A stretch of DNA of 64,000 bases from contig CAWAJU010000010.1 in the NCBI GenBank assembly GCA_963782495.1, positions 84,031 to 148,030 of the forward strand, given 5' to 3'. The notes under the pieces were generated by a model. That model saw only the letters and a list, made by a program, of their open reading frames with translations. It ran no database searches and was not told the origin of the DNA. Made by a program: the position numbers and the translations under genes. Source of the stretch: DASQBT01 sp963782495 (GTDB taxonomy: Bacteria; Pseudomonadota; Gammaproteobacteria; Burkholderiales; Thiobacillaceae). Below, in pieces: positions 18,056 to 27,284 of this stretch (within the stretch, counting starts at the first letter, position 1; each line of letters starts with the position of its first letter).

Positions 18056-18357
18056 TCTCGCTTTCTCACTATCTGGTGCTGGGTGGCATCCTGTTTGCCT
18101 TGAGCGTGTTGGGGATATTCCTCAACCGCAAGAACGTGATCATCCTGCTGATGGCCATCGAGTTGATGCTGTTGGCCGTCAACCTCAACTTCGTCGCCTT
18201 CTCCCATTTCCTGGGCGACACGGCGGGTCAGATCTTCGTCTTCTTCATCCTGACCGTGGCAGCAGCGGAATCCGCCATCGGCCTGGCCATTCTGGTCGTA
18301 CTGTTCCGCAATATGCATACGATCAATGTGGATGACCTGGATCAATTGAAGGGCTGA
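18052..18357 (+). CDS. nuoK: NADH-quinone oxidoreductase subunit K
   Basis: 101-residue membrane subunit with three helices; conserved Glu residues of the proton path lie in MAIELMLLAVNLN and TVAAAESAIGLAI. The ATG at 18052 gives the standard family length and overlaps the nuoJ stop (ATGA). A start 18 nt upstream would be longer than the family. Confidence 0.97.
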   Translation: MISLSHYLVLGGILFALSVLGIFLNRKNVIILLMAIELMLLAVNLNFVAFSHFLGDTAGQIFVFFILTVAAAESAIGLAILVVLFRNMHTINVDDLDQLKG

Positions 18358-18359
18358 GG

Positions 18360-20345
18360 ATGAATACTCTGTATCTGCTCGTCCCCCTGGCACCGCTGAT
18401 TGGAGCCCTGCTTGCGGGCCTGTTCGGCAAGTTTATCGGCCGGACCTTGTCGCATGTGGTCACTATCGCGGGCGTGGCGGTGGCTTTTGTTGCATCGATG
18501 ATGATTTTCCAGGATGTGAATGCCGGCCATATGTTTAACGGCACGGTCTATACCTGGATGACCTCGGGCGATATCAAGTTCGAGATCGGATTTCTGATTG
18601 ATCCGCTTACCGCCTTGATGATCCTGGTGGTGAGCTTTGTATCGCTGATGGTGCACGTCTACACCATTGGCTACATGCACGACGATCCGGGCTATCAGCG
18701 TTTTTTCAGTTACATCTCCCTGTTCACCTTCTCCATGCTGATGCTGGTGATGAGCAACAACTTCCTTCAGTTGTTCTTCGGCTGGGAGGCGGTGGGGCTG
18801 ATGTCCTATCTGTTGATCGGCTTCTGGTACACGCGCGAGTCGGCAATTTACGCCAACCTGAAGGCCTTCCTGGTCAATCGGGTTGGAGATTTCGGTTTTG
18901 TGCTGGGCATAGGCCTGATCCTCGCCTGGTTCGGCAGCCTCGATTACGCCACGGTGTTTGCCAAGGCCGGCACTCTGTCGGGGCAGACCCTCAGCCTGTT
19001 CCCGGGCCACGAATGGTCGTTGCTGACCGTGATCTGCATCCTGCTATTCATTGGTGCGATGGGCAAGAGTGCGCAGTTTCCGCTGCACGTATGGCTGCCC
19101 GATTCCATGGAAGGCCCCACCCCCATTTCGGCCCTGATTCACGCGGCGACCATGGTGACCGCGGGCATCTTCATGGTGGCGCGCATGTCGCCCCTGTTTG
19201 AACTGTCAGACACGGCGCTCAACTTCGTCATGGTGATCGGCGCCATCACCGCGCTGTTCATGGGTTTCTTGGGCATGATCCAGAATGATATCAAGCGCGT
19301 GGTGGCCTACTCCACCTTGTCGCAACTGGGTTACATGACGGTGGCGCTCGGCGCGTCAGCCTACTCGGTGGCGATCTTCCACCTCATGACCCATGCCTTC
19401 TTCAAGGCATTGCTGTTCCTGGCCGCCGGCTCGGTCATCATCGCCGTGCACCACAACCAGGACATTCGCTACATGGGCGGATTGAGAAAGTACATGCCGA
19501 TCACCTGGGTCACCTCGCTGATCGGCTCGCTCGCGCTGATCGGCACACCGTTCTTGTCGGGATTTTATTCCAAGGATTCGATCATCGAGGCGGTGGAGTT
19601 TTCCCATCTCCCGGCAGCGGGCTTCGCCTACTTCGCCGTGACCGTGGGGGTGTTTGTGACCGCCTTCTATTCCTTCCGCATGTATTTCCTCGTATTCCAT
19701 GGCAAGGAGCGGTTTCGCCAGCATCACGGGCACGACCAGGAGCACCATGCAGGCGACGACAATCACGGCGAGCCGCATGAAACGCCGTGGGTGGTGACCG
19801 GGCCGCTGCTGGCTTTGGCGGTGCCATCCCTGGTGATTGGCTACATCACCATCGAGCCCTTGCTGTTCGGCGATTATTTCGGCACGTCGATCTACATTTC
19901 CGACCACCACCCTGTCATTCATAACCTGTCCCACCATTTTCACGGTGCGTTTGCCATGGCGCTGCAGGCGGTGGTGAGTCTGCCGTTCTGGCTGGCGGCA
20001 GCGGGAGTCGGCCTGGCGGCATTGTTCTACCTGAAGATGCCGGCTATTCCCGCGCTGCTGATGCGCAAGTTCCGCTGGCTGTACTTGATACTTGAACACA
20101 AGTACGGCTTCGATGAATTCAATGACTGGTTCTTCGCCGGGGGGGCGCGTCTGCTGGGCGGAGAGCTTTGGAAACGTGGAGATGTGATGGTCATCGATGG
20201 CTGGATCGTCAACGGTGCGGCCCGGTTGGTGAACGCGTTCTCCCAATTGATCCGTCCGTTTCAGTCCGGCTATATCTACCATTACGCCTTCGCCATGCTG
20301 ATTGGGGTGTTCGCCTTGATCACCTGGTTCGTGCGTGCGACTTAA
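18360..20345 (+). CDS. nuoL: NADH-quinone oxidoreductase subunit L
   Basis: Largest antiporter-like proton-pumping subunit (661 aa), at the distal end of the membrane arm. Signatures are FFGWEAVGLMSYLLIGFW, KSAQFPLHVWLPDSMEGPTP and STLSQLGYM, followed by the long amphipathic lateral helix near the C-terminus. Between membrane segments, at about residues 454-478, there is a strikingly His-rich loop (roughly eight His in 25 residues with several Asp/Glu). 2 nt after nuoK; its stop directly abuts a repeat element. Confidence 0.97.
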   Translation: MNTLYLLVPLAPLIGALLAGLFGKFIGRTLSHVVTIAGVAVAFVASMMIFQDVNAGHMFNGTVYTWMTSGDIKFEIGFLIDPLTALMILVVSFVSLMVHVYTIGYMHDDPGYQRFFSYISLFTFSMLMLVMSNNFLQLFFGWEAVGLMSYLLIGFWYTRESAIYANLKAFLVNRVGDFGFVLGIGLILAWFGSLDYATVFAKAGTLSGQTLSLFPGHEWSLLTVICILLFIGAMGKSAQFPLHVWLPDSMEGPTPISALIHAATMVTAGIFMVARMSPLFELSDTALNFVMVIGAITALFMGFLGMIQNDIKRVVAYSTLSQLGYMTVALGASAYSVAIFHLMTHAFFKALLFLAAGSVIIAVHHNQDIRYMGGLRKYMPITWVTSLIGSLALIGTPFLSGFYSKDSIIEAVEFSHLPAAGFAYFAVTVGVFVTAFYSFRMYFLVFHGKERFRQHHGHDQEHHAGDDNHGEPHETPWVVTGPLLALAVPSLVIGYITIEPLLFGDYFGTSIYISDHHPVIHNLSHHFHGAFAMALQAVVSLPFWLAAAGVGLAALFYLKMPAIPALLMRKFRWLYLILEHKYGFDEFNDWFFAGGARLLGGELWKRGDVMVIDGWIVNGAARLVNAFSQLIRPFQSGYIYHYAFAMLIGVFALITWFVRAT

Positions 20346-20670
20346 GGAAGCTCTGAAGATGTCCATCATGGGTCGCGTTTACACGAAAAATGCTCAGATG
20401 CTAGGCGCGCGACGAAGGTCGTGCTTAATGTACGAAGCCGAGGAGCGCAACACCGCAGATGGGCATGTTGGCCGCTGCGCTCGAAACTCGCCCCAAGGCG
20501 TTGCCTGCGCGGGCTCGTTTTCGTGCAAACCCTTCGGGCAGGGGCTTGGCGGGCGATCTGCTGTGTCGCGCCGCTTGGCATCGTAGAATGACTACGACCT
20601 GCGCGGCGCTTCGTGCATCTCATCCCGCCAAGCCCCTGCGCGGCCCATGCGGGGCTTCTTTAGAGCTTCC
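20346..20670. repeat. 325-bp MITE-like palindromic element between nuoL and nuoM
   Basis: Ends are GGAAGCTCTGAAG (20346-20358) and CTTTAGAGCTTCC (20658-20670), inverted repeats of 13 bp with one mismatch. Inside is a perfect 16-bp inverted repeat at 20538-20553 and 20624-20639, enclosing smaller hairpins including TCGTAG / CTACGA. No open frame of convincing character is present, and the element fills almost the whole 344-nt gap from the nuoL stop to the nuoM start. I believe similar GGAAGCTCTGAA-bounded intergenic repeats occur in other betaproteobacteria, but this is memory, not a search. No target duplication could be fixed. Confidence 0.75.
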
Positions 20671-20689
20671 CTACTAACAGGAACAAAGC

Positions 20690-22195
20690 ATGCTGGGTTT
20701 GCCTCCCCTGAGTCTGGTGATATGGGTGCCGATCGTGGCAGGCCTGCTGGCGCTGGCCACCGGGTCGGATCAGCGAGCCCCTGTGGCTCGCTGGATCGCC
20801 TTGATTGGCGCCGCATTGGGCTTGTGGGTGGCCTTGCCGCTCTATACCGGGTTTGATGTCACAACCGCGGCGATGCAATTCCAGGAGATGAAGCCCTGGG
20901 TTCCCCAGTTCAACATCCATTACCACCTGGGGGTGGATGGCATTTCCATGCCGCTCATCCTGCTCAACAGCTTTATTACCCTGCTGGTGGTGATCGCCGG
21001 CTGGAATGTGATCCAGAAAAAAGTTGCCCAGTACATGGCTGCGTTTCTCATCATGTCCGGCCTGATCAACGGGATGTTTGCATCGCTCGACGCAATCCTG
21101 TTTTACCTCTTCTTCGAGGCCATGCTGATTCCCATGTATCTGGTGATCGGCGTTTGGGGCGGGCCCAACCGGGTTTATGCCGCGCTGAAGTTCTTCCTCT
21201 ACACCTTGCTGGGTTCACTGCTGATGCTGGTTGCGCTGATCTACCTGCACTTCCAGTCTGCCGGCAGCTTTGAAATACTCGATTTCCAGCGACAGCCACT
21301 GGCGCTCACTGCCCAGATCCTGGTGTTCATTGCGTTCTTTTCCTCATTTGCGGTCAAGGTGCCCATGTGGCCGGTCCACACCTGGTTGCCGGATGCCCAC
21401 GTTGAAGCGCCCACCGGCGGCTCGGTAGTGCTGGCGGCCATTACCCTCAAAATCGGCGCCTATGGCTTTCTGCGCTTTGCGCTACCCATCGCACCGGATG
21501 CCAGCCACCATCTGGCCGGCTTCGTGATTACGCTGTCCCTCATTGCCGTGGTGTACATCGGCCTGGTGGCGCTGGTGCAGGCTGACATGAAGAAACTCAT
21601 TGCCTATTCGTCAATTTCGCACATGGGCTTTGTCACCCTGGCATTCTTCATGTTCGATTTGAGCGGGCGCAACAGCCAACTGGCCGTCGAGGGCGGGGTG
21701 GTACAGATGATCTCCCATGGCTTTGTTTCCGCCGCGCTGTTTCTCTGCATTGGCGTCATGTACGACCGGCTGCATTCACGCCAGATCAAGGACTACGGAG
21801 GGCTGGTCAATGTCATGCCGGTATTTGCGTCCTTTTTCATGTTGTTTGCCATGGCCAACTCGGGACTGCCTGCGACCTCCGGGTTCGTGGGGGAATTCAT
21901 GGTGATCCTCGGCGCGACCAAGATCAATTTCTGGTACGCGGCGATTGCCGCCACTACCCTGATCTTTGGCGCGGCCTATACGTTGTGGATGTACAAGCGT
22001 GTGGTGTTCGGCCCGGTGGTCAACGATGCAGTCAAGACCATGCGTGACCTCAACAAGCGCGAGTTCCTGTTCATGACCCTGCTGGCGGTCTGCGTCCTGG
22101 CCTTGGGACTTTATCCCAAGCCCTTCACCGATCCCATGCATGCAACGATAGCCCAACTGATTTCCCATGTTGCCCAGGGCAAGCTTCCGCAATAA
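20690..22195 (+). CDS. nuoM: NADH-quinone oxidoreductase subunit M
   Basis: Antiporter-like proton-pumping subunit of complex I (501 aa, about 14 helices). Signatures include NIHYHLGVDGISMPLILLN, FEAMLIPMYLVIG with the conserved Glu, and KVPMWPVHTWLPDAHVEAPTGGS with the conserved Lys. AGGAAC lies just before the ATG, outside the upstream repeat element, so its ribosome-binding site is intact. Confidence 0.97.
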   Translation: MLGLPPLSLVIWVPIVAGLLALATGSDQRAPVARWIALIGAALGLWVALPLYTGFDVTTAAMQFQEMKPWVPQFNIHYHLGVDGISMPLILLNSFITLLVVIAGWNVIQKKVAQYMAAFLIMSGLINGMFASLDAILFYLFFEAMLIPMYLVIGVWGGPNRVYAALKFFLYTLLGSLLMLVALIYLHFQSAGSFEILDFQRQPLALTAQILVFIAFFSSFAVKVPMWPVHTWLPDAHVEAPTGGSVVLAAITLKIGAYGFLRFALPIAPDASHHLAGFVITLSLIAVVYIGLVALVQADMKKLIAYSSISHMGFVTLAFFMFDLSGRNSQLAVEGGVVQMISHGFVSAALFLCIGVMYDRLHSRQIKDYGGLVNVMPVFASFFMLFAMANSGLPATSGFVGEFMVILGATKINFWYAAIAATTLIFGAAYTLWMYKRVVFGPVVNDAVKTMRDLNKREFLFMTLLAVCVLALGLYPKPFTDPMHATIAQLISHVAQGKLPQ

Positions 22196-22203
22196 GGATT
22201 TGA

Positions 22204-23643
22204 ATGAATCTGTCTGAGCTCAATTACCTGCTGCCGGAGATCTTTCTGCTCTCGGCCCTGTCTGTCATTCTCATTCTGGATGCGATGCTCAAGGACAGCC
22301 AGCGCTTGGTCACCTACGTGCTGACGCTCCTTACCCTGGTGGGCTGCGCCTTCCTCACCTCGCGCAATATCTCGATGACGCCTGTGGTTGTGCTGCACGG
22401 CATGTTCGTCGCCGACCCGTTGAGCGATGCGTTGAAAATGGCGCTGTATGTGGTGGTGACCGTCGTCCTGGTGTATTCGCGCGCCTACGTGCAGGCGCGC
22501 GGCCTGTACCGGGGGGAATATTTTGTGCTGACCCTGTTTGCCACCCTGGGCATGATGGTGATGATTTCCGCCAGCCACTTCCTTACCCTGTATCTCGGCC
22601 TGGAGTTGCTGTCACTGTCGCTTTATGCCCTGGTGGCGCTGCAGCGCGAGTCCAGCGTGGCCACCGAGGCGGCGATGAAGTATTTCGTTCTGGGTGCGCT
22701 GGCTTCAGGCATGTTGCTCTACGGCATGTCGATGATCTACGGCGTCACCGGTTCGCTCCAGTTGGGAGCGGTATCACATGCGCTGGCGGCAACACAAGGC
22801 ATGAAAGTTCCGCTCGCCTTCGGCCTGGTGTTCATCATCGCCGGCGTGTCGTTCAAACTCGGCGTCGTCCCTTTTCACATGTGGATCCCGGACGTCTATC
22901 ATGGCGCGCCCACGGCCATGACCTTGTTCCTTGGCACTGCGCCCAAGCTGGCCGCATTTGCCATCGTCATGCGTCTGCTGGTGCAGGGCCTGGAACACCT
23001 GGTCGCGGACTGGCAGGCCATGCTGATCGTGCTGGCGGTGCTGTCCATGGCGATCGGCAACATCGTCGCAATTGCCCAGACCAACCTCAAGCGCATGCTG
23101 GCTTATTCGACCATTTCCCACATGGGTTTCCTGTTGCTCGGCGTGCTGGCCGGGACCCACAACGGCTACAGCGCCAGCATGTTTTACGTGGTGGTCTATT
23201 CCCTGATGAGCCTGGGCGGTTTCGGCATGATTCTTTTCCTGTCGCGCGCCGGTTTCGAGGCCGACCAGTTGGATGACTTCCGCGGGCTCAACCAGCGCAG
23301 CCCCTGGATCGCCTTCGTCATGCTGCTGCTGATGTTCTCCATGGCGGGCATTCCTCCTACCGTCGGCTTCTACGCCAAGTTTGCCGTGTTACAGGCGGTC
23401 GTGCAGGCCGGATTCGTGTGGCTGGCCGTGGCGGCGGTGATGTTCGCGCTGATCGGCGCTTTCTATTATCTGCGCATCGTCAAGCTGATGTATTTTGACG
23501 AACCGGTCGATACGGCGCCCCTGGCTGCCCGCAGTGACATGGGGGTCATCCTGTCGCTGAACGGGGTGGCGGTTCTGCTGCTAGGCATCCTGCCCCAGCC
23601 CCTGATGGCCTGGTGTGCCTGGGCAATTCAAACTTCGCTCTAG
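22204..23643 (+). CDS. nuoN: NADH-quinone oxidoreductase subunit N
   Basis: Third antiporter-like subunit (479 aa), next to NuoK in the membrane arm. Features are LYLGLELLSLSLYALVA with the helix Glu, FKLGVVPFHMWIPDVYHGAPT and KRMLAYSTISHMGFLLLG. Last gene of the operon, 8 nt after nuoM. The 199 nt after it contain no gene; a small hairpin (GGGCAA / TTGCCC at 23779-23798) lacks a T-run. Confidence 0.97.
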   Translation: MNLSELNYLLPEIFLLSALSVILILDAMLKDSQRLVTYVLTLLTLVGCAFLTSRNISMTPVVVLHGMFVADPLSDALKMALYVVVTVVLVYSRAYVQARGLYRGEYFVLTLFATLGMMVMISASHFLTLYLGLELLSLSLYALVALQRESSVATEAAMKYFVLGALASGMLLYGMSMIYGVTGSLQLGAVSHALAATQGMKVPLAFGLVFIIAGVSFKLGVVPFHMWIPDVYHGAPTAMTLFLGTAPKLAAFAIVMRLLVQGLEHLVADWQAMLIVLAVLSMAIGNIVAIAQTNLKRMLAYSTISHMGFLLLGVLAGTHNGYSASMFYVVVYSLMSLGGFGMILFLSRAGFEADQLDDFRGLNQRSPWIAFVMLLLMFSMAGIPPTVGFYAKFAVLQAVVQAGFVWLAVAAVMFALIGAFYYLRIVKLMYFDEPVDTAPLAARSDMGVILSLNGVAVLLLGILPQPLMAWCAWAIQTSL

Positions 23644-23842
23644 TTATCTTGCCGGTCTGGATGGCAGTTGCCAGTAGGCCCGACCGAGGCGGAAGGTCAA
23701 GCGGCCACGGCGGAAGCGGACTCGGAAGTGCTGCATAGCTAAACCGCGATGCAGGGCGTGAAGCAGCCGGTTCTCCCCGGGGCAACGGTACATTGCCCGA
23801 CCCGTGCCTCGGCGGCATCAAGCTGCGAACTAGGCAGGCAGG

Positions 23843-24568
23843 TCAGACCCTGATGTAGCTCCAGCCGGCTTTCAAGTGACCCACAATCTCGCCGATTGCC
23901 GATGGCGCGACCTGTACGCCAGGAAGCAGCTTGACGGTCTGGCCTTCACGCTCAAAGCGTTTGATGGATTGGCCACAGGCGACAAATTGCACCTTGTTCG
24001 GATACTCCGCCGCCAACTGGGCAATTCGACCCGCTTCCTCACTGCGGTCAGAACGCAGCATATCCAGACCATAATAATTGGCCAGAATTTCGATGTGGGT
24101 TTTCAGTCCCTTGGCCTGCGCATTCTTGAGAATTTCCGCGGCTTCCTGAAGTGCAGCGTGGATTTGCTCCGGCTTGTTGTCGTCGACGTGAAGGATGATC
24201 CCGTCTGTGCTCGGCACTGTAGACAGACTGACCGGATGGACACCTTCGGGGAAAATCGACGCCGTCTTCCACTGCGGGGACATGGTCGACTCGTGAAGCT
24301 TCCATCCTGAAATTGAACCAATTGCCAATACCAGCATGGCGGCAATCGCGTTTGTCAGCGGTTTGCGCCAGAAAGGCGTGGAGGGCGTCGGCTTCTCCAG
24401 CACTTCTTCATACGCGTGGCGGACCATGAGCTTGAGGGTGCGCAGTTCACATGCAGATGAGGCGAGCTCATCGTCCCCAGCCATCGCCTTGAACATGTCG
24501 TCGACTTCCTGCCTCGAAAGTTCTCCGTCCACAAAGGCGGAGATATGTTCATGTGAAGGCTTGTTCAT
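23843..24568 (-). CDS. Anti-sigma factor fused to a periplasmic DsrE-like domain
   Basis: The 241-residue protein has three parts. Residues 1-50 resemble the RseA/MucA-type sigma-binding domain (HISAFVDGELSRQEVDDMFKA); no zinc-binding HxxxCxxC is seen. One membrane segment follows at about 72-90. Residues 122-241 resemble the DsrE/DsrF/YchN sulfur-relay fold, with the conserved cysteine in VACGQSIKRF (Cys198) and a Gly-Trp-Ser-Tyr-Ile end like the neighbouring DsrE-like protein. By topology the DsrE-like part is periplasmic. It overlaps the sigma gene by ATGA. I infer a membrane sensor that releases the sigma factor when the periplasmic domain senses a sulfur or redox signal; the signal itself is a guess. 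Confidence 0.8.
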   Translation of the reverse strand: MNKPSHEHISAFVDGELSRQEVDDMFKAMAGDDELASSACELRTLKLMVRHAYEEVLEKPTPSTPFWRKPLTNAIAAMLVLAIGSISGWKLHESTMSPQWKTASIFPEGVHPVSLSTVPSTDGIILHVDDNKPEQIHAALQEAAEILKNAQAKGLKTHIEILANYYGLDMLRSDRSEEAGRIAQLAAEYPNKVQFVACGQSIKRFEREGQTVKLLPGVQVAPSAIGEIVGHLKAGWSYIRV

Positions 24569-25101
24569 TTGACTCTCCTCAGCTGCGGGGTGGTGACGCC
24601 GGGACGCATCGCCCGCAATGACTCCTTCAGAGCCAATCGAGCCCGGGACAAGCGGCTCATCACTGTGCCGGCGGGCACTCCCAATATCCCAGCCACTTCT
24701 GCGTAGCTGCAGTCTTCCAGATCGACCAGGGTCAGTACCTGCCTTTGACTTAAGGGTAAGGCCCCAATGGCGCGCCTGATTTGGTTGGCGAGCTGTTGCT
24801 CGGCATACTGGTCTTCAGGGCCAGGCTGCAGGCATTGCAGGCTGTCGCTCCATTGATCGATATCATCATGGTCCTTGCGTGCCCTGAGGTGGTCGCGCCA
24901 GCAGTTGTTGAGTATGGACATCAACCAGCACTCCATGACCCGCGCGTCCTTCAGCAACGAACTGGTCGTGATCGCCTTCGAAAGGGCCTCCTGGACCAGG
25001 TCATCAGCCAGGTGCGAATCGTGGCACCAGGCGTAGGCCAGGCGATAGAGCCGCGGGCGCATGCGGTCCAGGTCGCGATTTCGATTCATAGGCCAGATCA
25101 T
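24565..25101 (-). CDS. ECF-type RNA polymerase sigma factor
   Basis: The 178-residue protein contains only sigma regions 2 and 4. Region 2 is RLYRLAYAWCHDSHLADDLVQEALSKA with WLMSILNNCWRDHLR; region 4 is ALPLSQRQVLTLVDLEDCSYAEVAGILGVPAGTVMSRLSRAR. The ATG at 25101 is supported by GGGAG 6 nt before it. Translationally coupled to its anti-sigma gene. A GGGAATAAA-16-TCTTACATG promoter-like site lies 38-71 nt upstream, consistent with autoregulation. ECF subgroup not assigned. Confidence 0.92.
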   Translation of the reverse strand: MIWPMNRNRDLDRMRPRLYRLAYAWCHDSHLADDLVQEALSKAITTSSLLKDARVMECWLMSILNNCWRDHLRARKDHDDIDQWSDSLQCLQPGPEDQYAEQQLANQIRRAIGALPLSQRQVLTLVDLEDCSYAEVAGILGVPAGTVMSRLSRARLALKESLRAMRPGVTTPQLRRVK

Positions 25102-25138
25102 TCAGTCTCCCAAGGCAAACAATCCCAAGTGCAGTTGT

Positions 25139-25172
25139 CATGTAAGACGTAGCAGCGCGGCAGTTTATTCCC
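25139..25172 (-). promoter_or_regulatory. Candidate ECF promoter 1 (sigma/anti-sigma operon)
   Basis: On the minus strand: GGGAATAAA (25172-25164), 16 bp, then TCTTACATG (25147-25139), ending 38 nt before the sigma ATG. The same two blocks with identical 16-bp spacing lie upstream of the second ECF operon (43287-43320), and a variant lies upstream of the DsrE-porin operon (27827-27860). Confidence 0.7.
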
Positions 25173-25274
25173 AAATTGGTGGAAAACGAATGGAAGAAGC
25201 GTGCCATGGCCCAGCGAGCCGCCCCAGGAGAACCGATGTCTTCCCGCCGCTGCGTGGATTGCACTCCTCCGGCG

Positions 25275-25817
25275 TTACAGCTGCTCAATAATGCGGGCTC
25301 GCGCCTTCCGGTACTCCTCGTCACTGATCAGGCCCCCTTTGCGCAGCGATTCAATACGTTTCAGCCGTTCAGCCGTCTTGTCATTGAGACGGGAGGCTGA
25401 ACCTGCCGCGCTTTGCGGATTGGCTGTCGGATTGAGTGTTGCTTCGGACGCAGGCAGGAGGCCCGGGTCGCACTTGAGCTTGACACGCACATCGTGCGAA
25501 AGGACATGGTCGTCTACCTCGGTTGACCACGGCTCGCAACCGGGCTTTCTGAGGGTGAGCTTGCCAAAGTAGCGATAGGAAGATCCCACGAAACCCGAGC
25601 GAAAGTTGTCGCTGGGCTGGATCTTTAACGGGGTAACGCCAAGTTCGGCGCCATCCGCATAGGCGATCGCGCCGGTGGGTTCGGAGCTGATCATGATTTT
25701 CGCCGCACGGCTTTGCGGCGGCGCAAGGCCGGCACAGCCGATCAGGACCAATGATGCTGGAATCAATCCAAGCCAGAATTGGGGTATACGGAAGGTGCTC
25801 TTGGTCATGGTGCTCAC
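25275..25817 (-). CDS. Secreted lipoprotein with C-terminal SHOCT-like helix pair
   Basis: The 180-residue protein has a lipoprotein signal (LVLIGC, lipidated Cys about residue 28). A central domain of roughly residues 38-115 reads ISSEPTGAIAYADGAELGVTPL, resembling PEGA-type surface repeats. The C-terminus, LKRIESLRKGGLISDEEYRKAR, is the short SHOCT motif. Function unknown. The start could be GTG 25817 or ATG 25808; no good ribosome-binding site favours either. It follows the porin gene by 16 nt, so it is the third gene of the DsrE-porin operon. Confidence 0.75.
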   Translation of the reverse strand: MSTMTKSTFRIPQFWLGLIPASLVLIGCAGLAPPQSRAAKIMISSEPTGAIAYADGAELGVTPLKIQPSDNFRSGFVGSSYRYFGKLTLRKPGCEPWSTEVDDHVLSHDVRVKLKCDPGLLPASEATLNPTANPQSAAGSASRLNDKTAERLKRIESLRKGGLISDEEYRKARARIIEQL

Positions 25818-25833
25818 TGTTAGTTGCGGCGAC

Positions 25834-27195
25834 TCAAAATATCGCCGTCAGTTGCACGGCCAGCTTGTTACCCACCCCATCCAGATTCTTGTTGGCATTG
25901 GTGCATTGTGTGGTGTTGGACGTGCAGTTGAAGTCACGAATTTCGTAGTTCAGGGTCACACGCGTTTTCGGGTTGAAATGGTATTGAACGCCGAGAGTCC
26001 ATTTTGAGAAAGTGTGAGCATCGTTGCGGCCCTTGAACAGATCAACCGTGTCGTAGCGGGCGTCCAGTTCAAAACTCGTCTTGGGGATAAACCAGCCCCC
26101 TTCGGTATACCAGCCGCGCGCCTTGGCATCCGCGCCGTTATTTGCGCCTGTCGTATTCGCCGGGTTGGCGAAATAGAAGCTGGGTTTGTCCGGGCCGGCG
26201 AAGATCATGCCGTCCGCTGCGATGTATTCGGCTGTCACGCGAAACGGCTTCTTCATGTATTTCACACCGAGGCCTGTCCGATCGCGGTTAAACAAGCTGG
26301 CATTGGCGACGCTGTCGTTCGTGTTGTCCAGCAGGCGCTTGCCCCACTGACCCCAGGCGAAGAACTTCAGGCCTTCAGCCATCGGCCCCTTGCCGCCGAA
26401 TTTCTTCTCGCCTGACAGGTACAGGTACTTGTCGTATTCGCCATCGTAATTGCTGAACTGGAGTCCGCTGCCGTTGCCAATCATGGCGGCATAGGACAGC
26501 TCCCAATCGTTGCCCACGTCAAAGGCATCGAAAACCTGGGCACCGACATCACGGAACGAACCGACAGGGCCCTTGAATGCATTCAGGCTGGAGCCGCCCT
26601 GCAGTTGTGCTTGGGTAAACGGCCCGACATTGGGCGTATAAACGCGAGGGGTGGGCCGCTCCAACAACAGCTGATTGGCCGGTTCGGTGAAATCGATGTA
26701 GTCGTATACGGCTATTCCCTCCAGCCCCTCCTCGGACCCCGGCGTCTTGAACAGGCCGGCGCGGATGCGGGCGCCGGGAATGTAATTGAGCGTGACGCTG
26801 GCATCGGTCACGCGTGCGAATGCGCCATTTCCCTGGGTGATGGCGTTGTTGCCCATTTCCAGCAGGAGAAAATAGTCGATGTGGCTGTCGATCGGGAAAC
26901 CCGTGCCGCGCACGCCGATGCGCGCCCGATTGATATTGAATCCGGACTGGGAGTCGAGGTCCGGTCCGAGCATCTTGGGCGGAACAAACTGGCCGGCGGC
27001 GTTCGGGTCGCTGTAATCCTTCTGATATCCCGCCTGTATGAAACCCCAGACATTGGCACGTGCCGAGGCCGAGGGGTCTTCGGTACCTTGCAGCATCAGC
27101 CAGTTGACCGCATATGCGGGTCCGGCTGCGGCGAAGCCAAGCATGCAGGCAATGCCGATCATGGCGCGGTTGAATCTCTTCTTGTGTTCCATCAT
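25834..27195 (-). CDS. Outer-membrane porin, phosphate-selective porin (OprO/OprP) type
   Basis: The 453-residue precursor has a Sec signal peptide (AYA cleavage region) and then alternating amphipathic strands ending in Phe (LAVQLTAIF), typical of a beta-barrel. GFNINRARIGVRGTGFPIDSHIDYFLLLEMGNN and the late QYHFNPKTRVTLNYEIRDF block are characteristic of the OprO/OprP-like family; substrate is not predictable. The ATG pair at 27195/27192 is preceded by GAGGA. Lies between the secreted DsrE-like gene (89-nt gap with a 7-bp stem-loop at 27222-27260) and the SHOCT lipoprotein gene. Confidence 0.8.
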   Translation of the reverse strand: MMEHKKRFNRAMIGIACMLGFAAAGPAYAVNWLMLQGTEDPSASARANVWGFIQAGYQKDYSDPNAAGQFVPPKMLGPDLDSQSGFNINRARIGVRGTGFPIDSHIDYFLLLEMGNNAITQGNGAFARVTDASVTLNYIPGARIRAGLFKTPGSEEGLEGIAVYDYIDFTEPANQLLLERPTPRVYTPNVGPFTQAQLQGGSSLNAFKGPVGSFRDVGAQVFDAFDVGNDWELSYAAMIGNGSGLQFSNYDGEYDKYLYLSGEKKFGGKGPMAEGLKFFAWGQWGKRLLDNTNDSVANASLFNRDRTGLGVKYMKKPFRVTAEYIAADGMIFAGPDKPSFYFANPANTTGANNGADAKARGWYTEGGWFIPKTSFELDARYDTVDLFKGRNDAHTFSKWTLGVQYHFNPKTRVTLNYEIRDFNCTSNTTQCTNANKNLDGVGNKLAVQLTAIF

Positions 27196-27284
27196 TGAGT
27201 CCTCGTTGAGCGGGTAAAGTTGTCCCTGCACGGGCCGAAGGCCGCGCATTTGTCAGGGACGTGTCGGTTGAGAGCGGGGGTCGC

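Noticed and set aside
23644..23842. Terminator for nuo or the anti-sigma gene
   Set aside because: Only a 6-bp hairpin (23779-23798) without a T-run was found.
25004..25324. Small gene upstream of the first sigma factor
   Set aside because: It overlaps the sigma start and the ECF promoter site, lacks family features and a ribosome-binding site.
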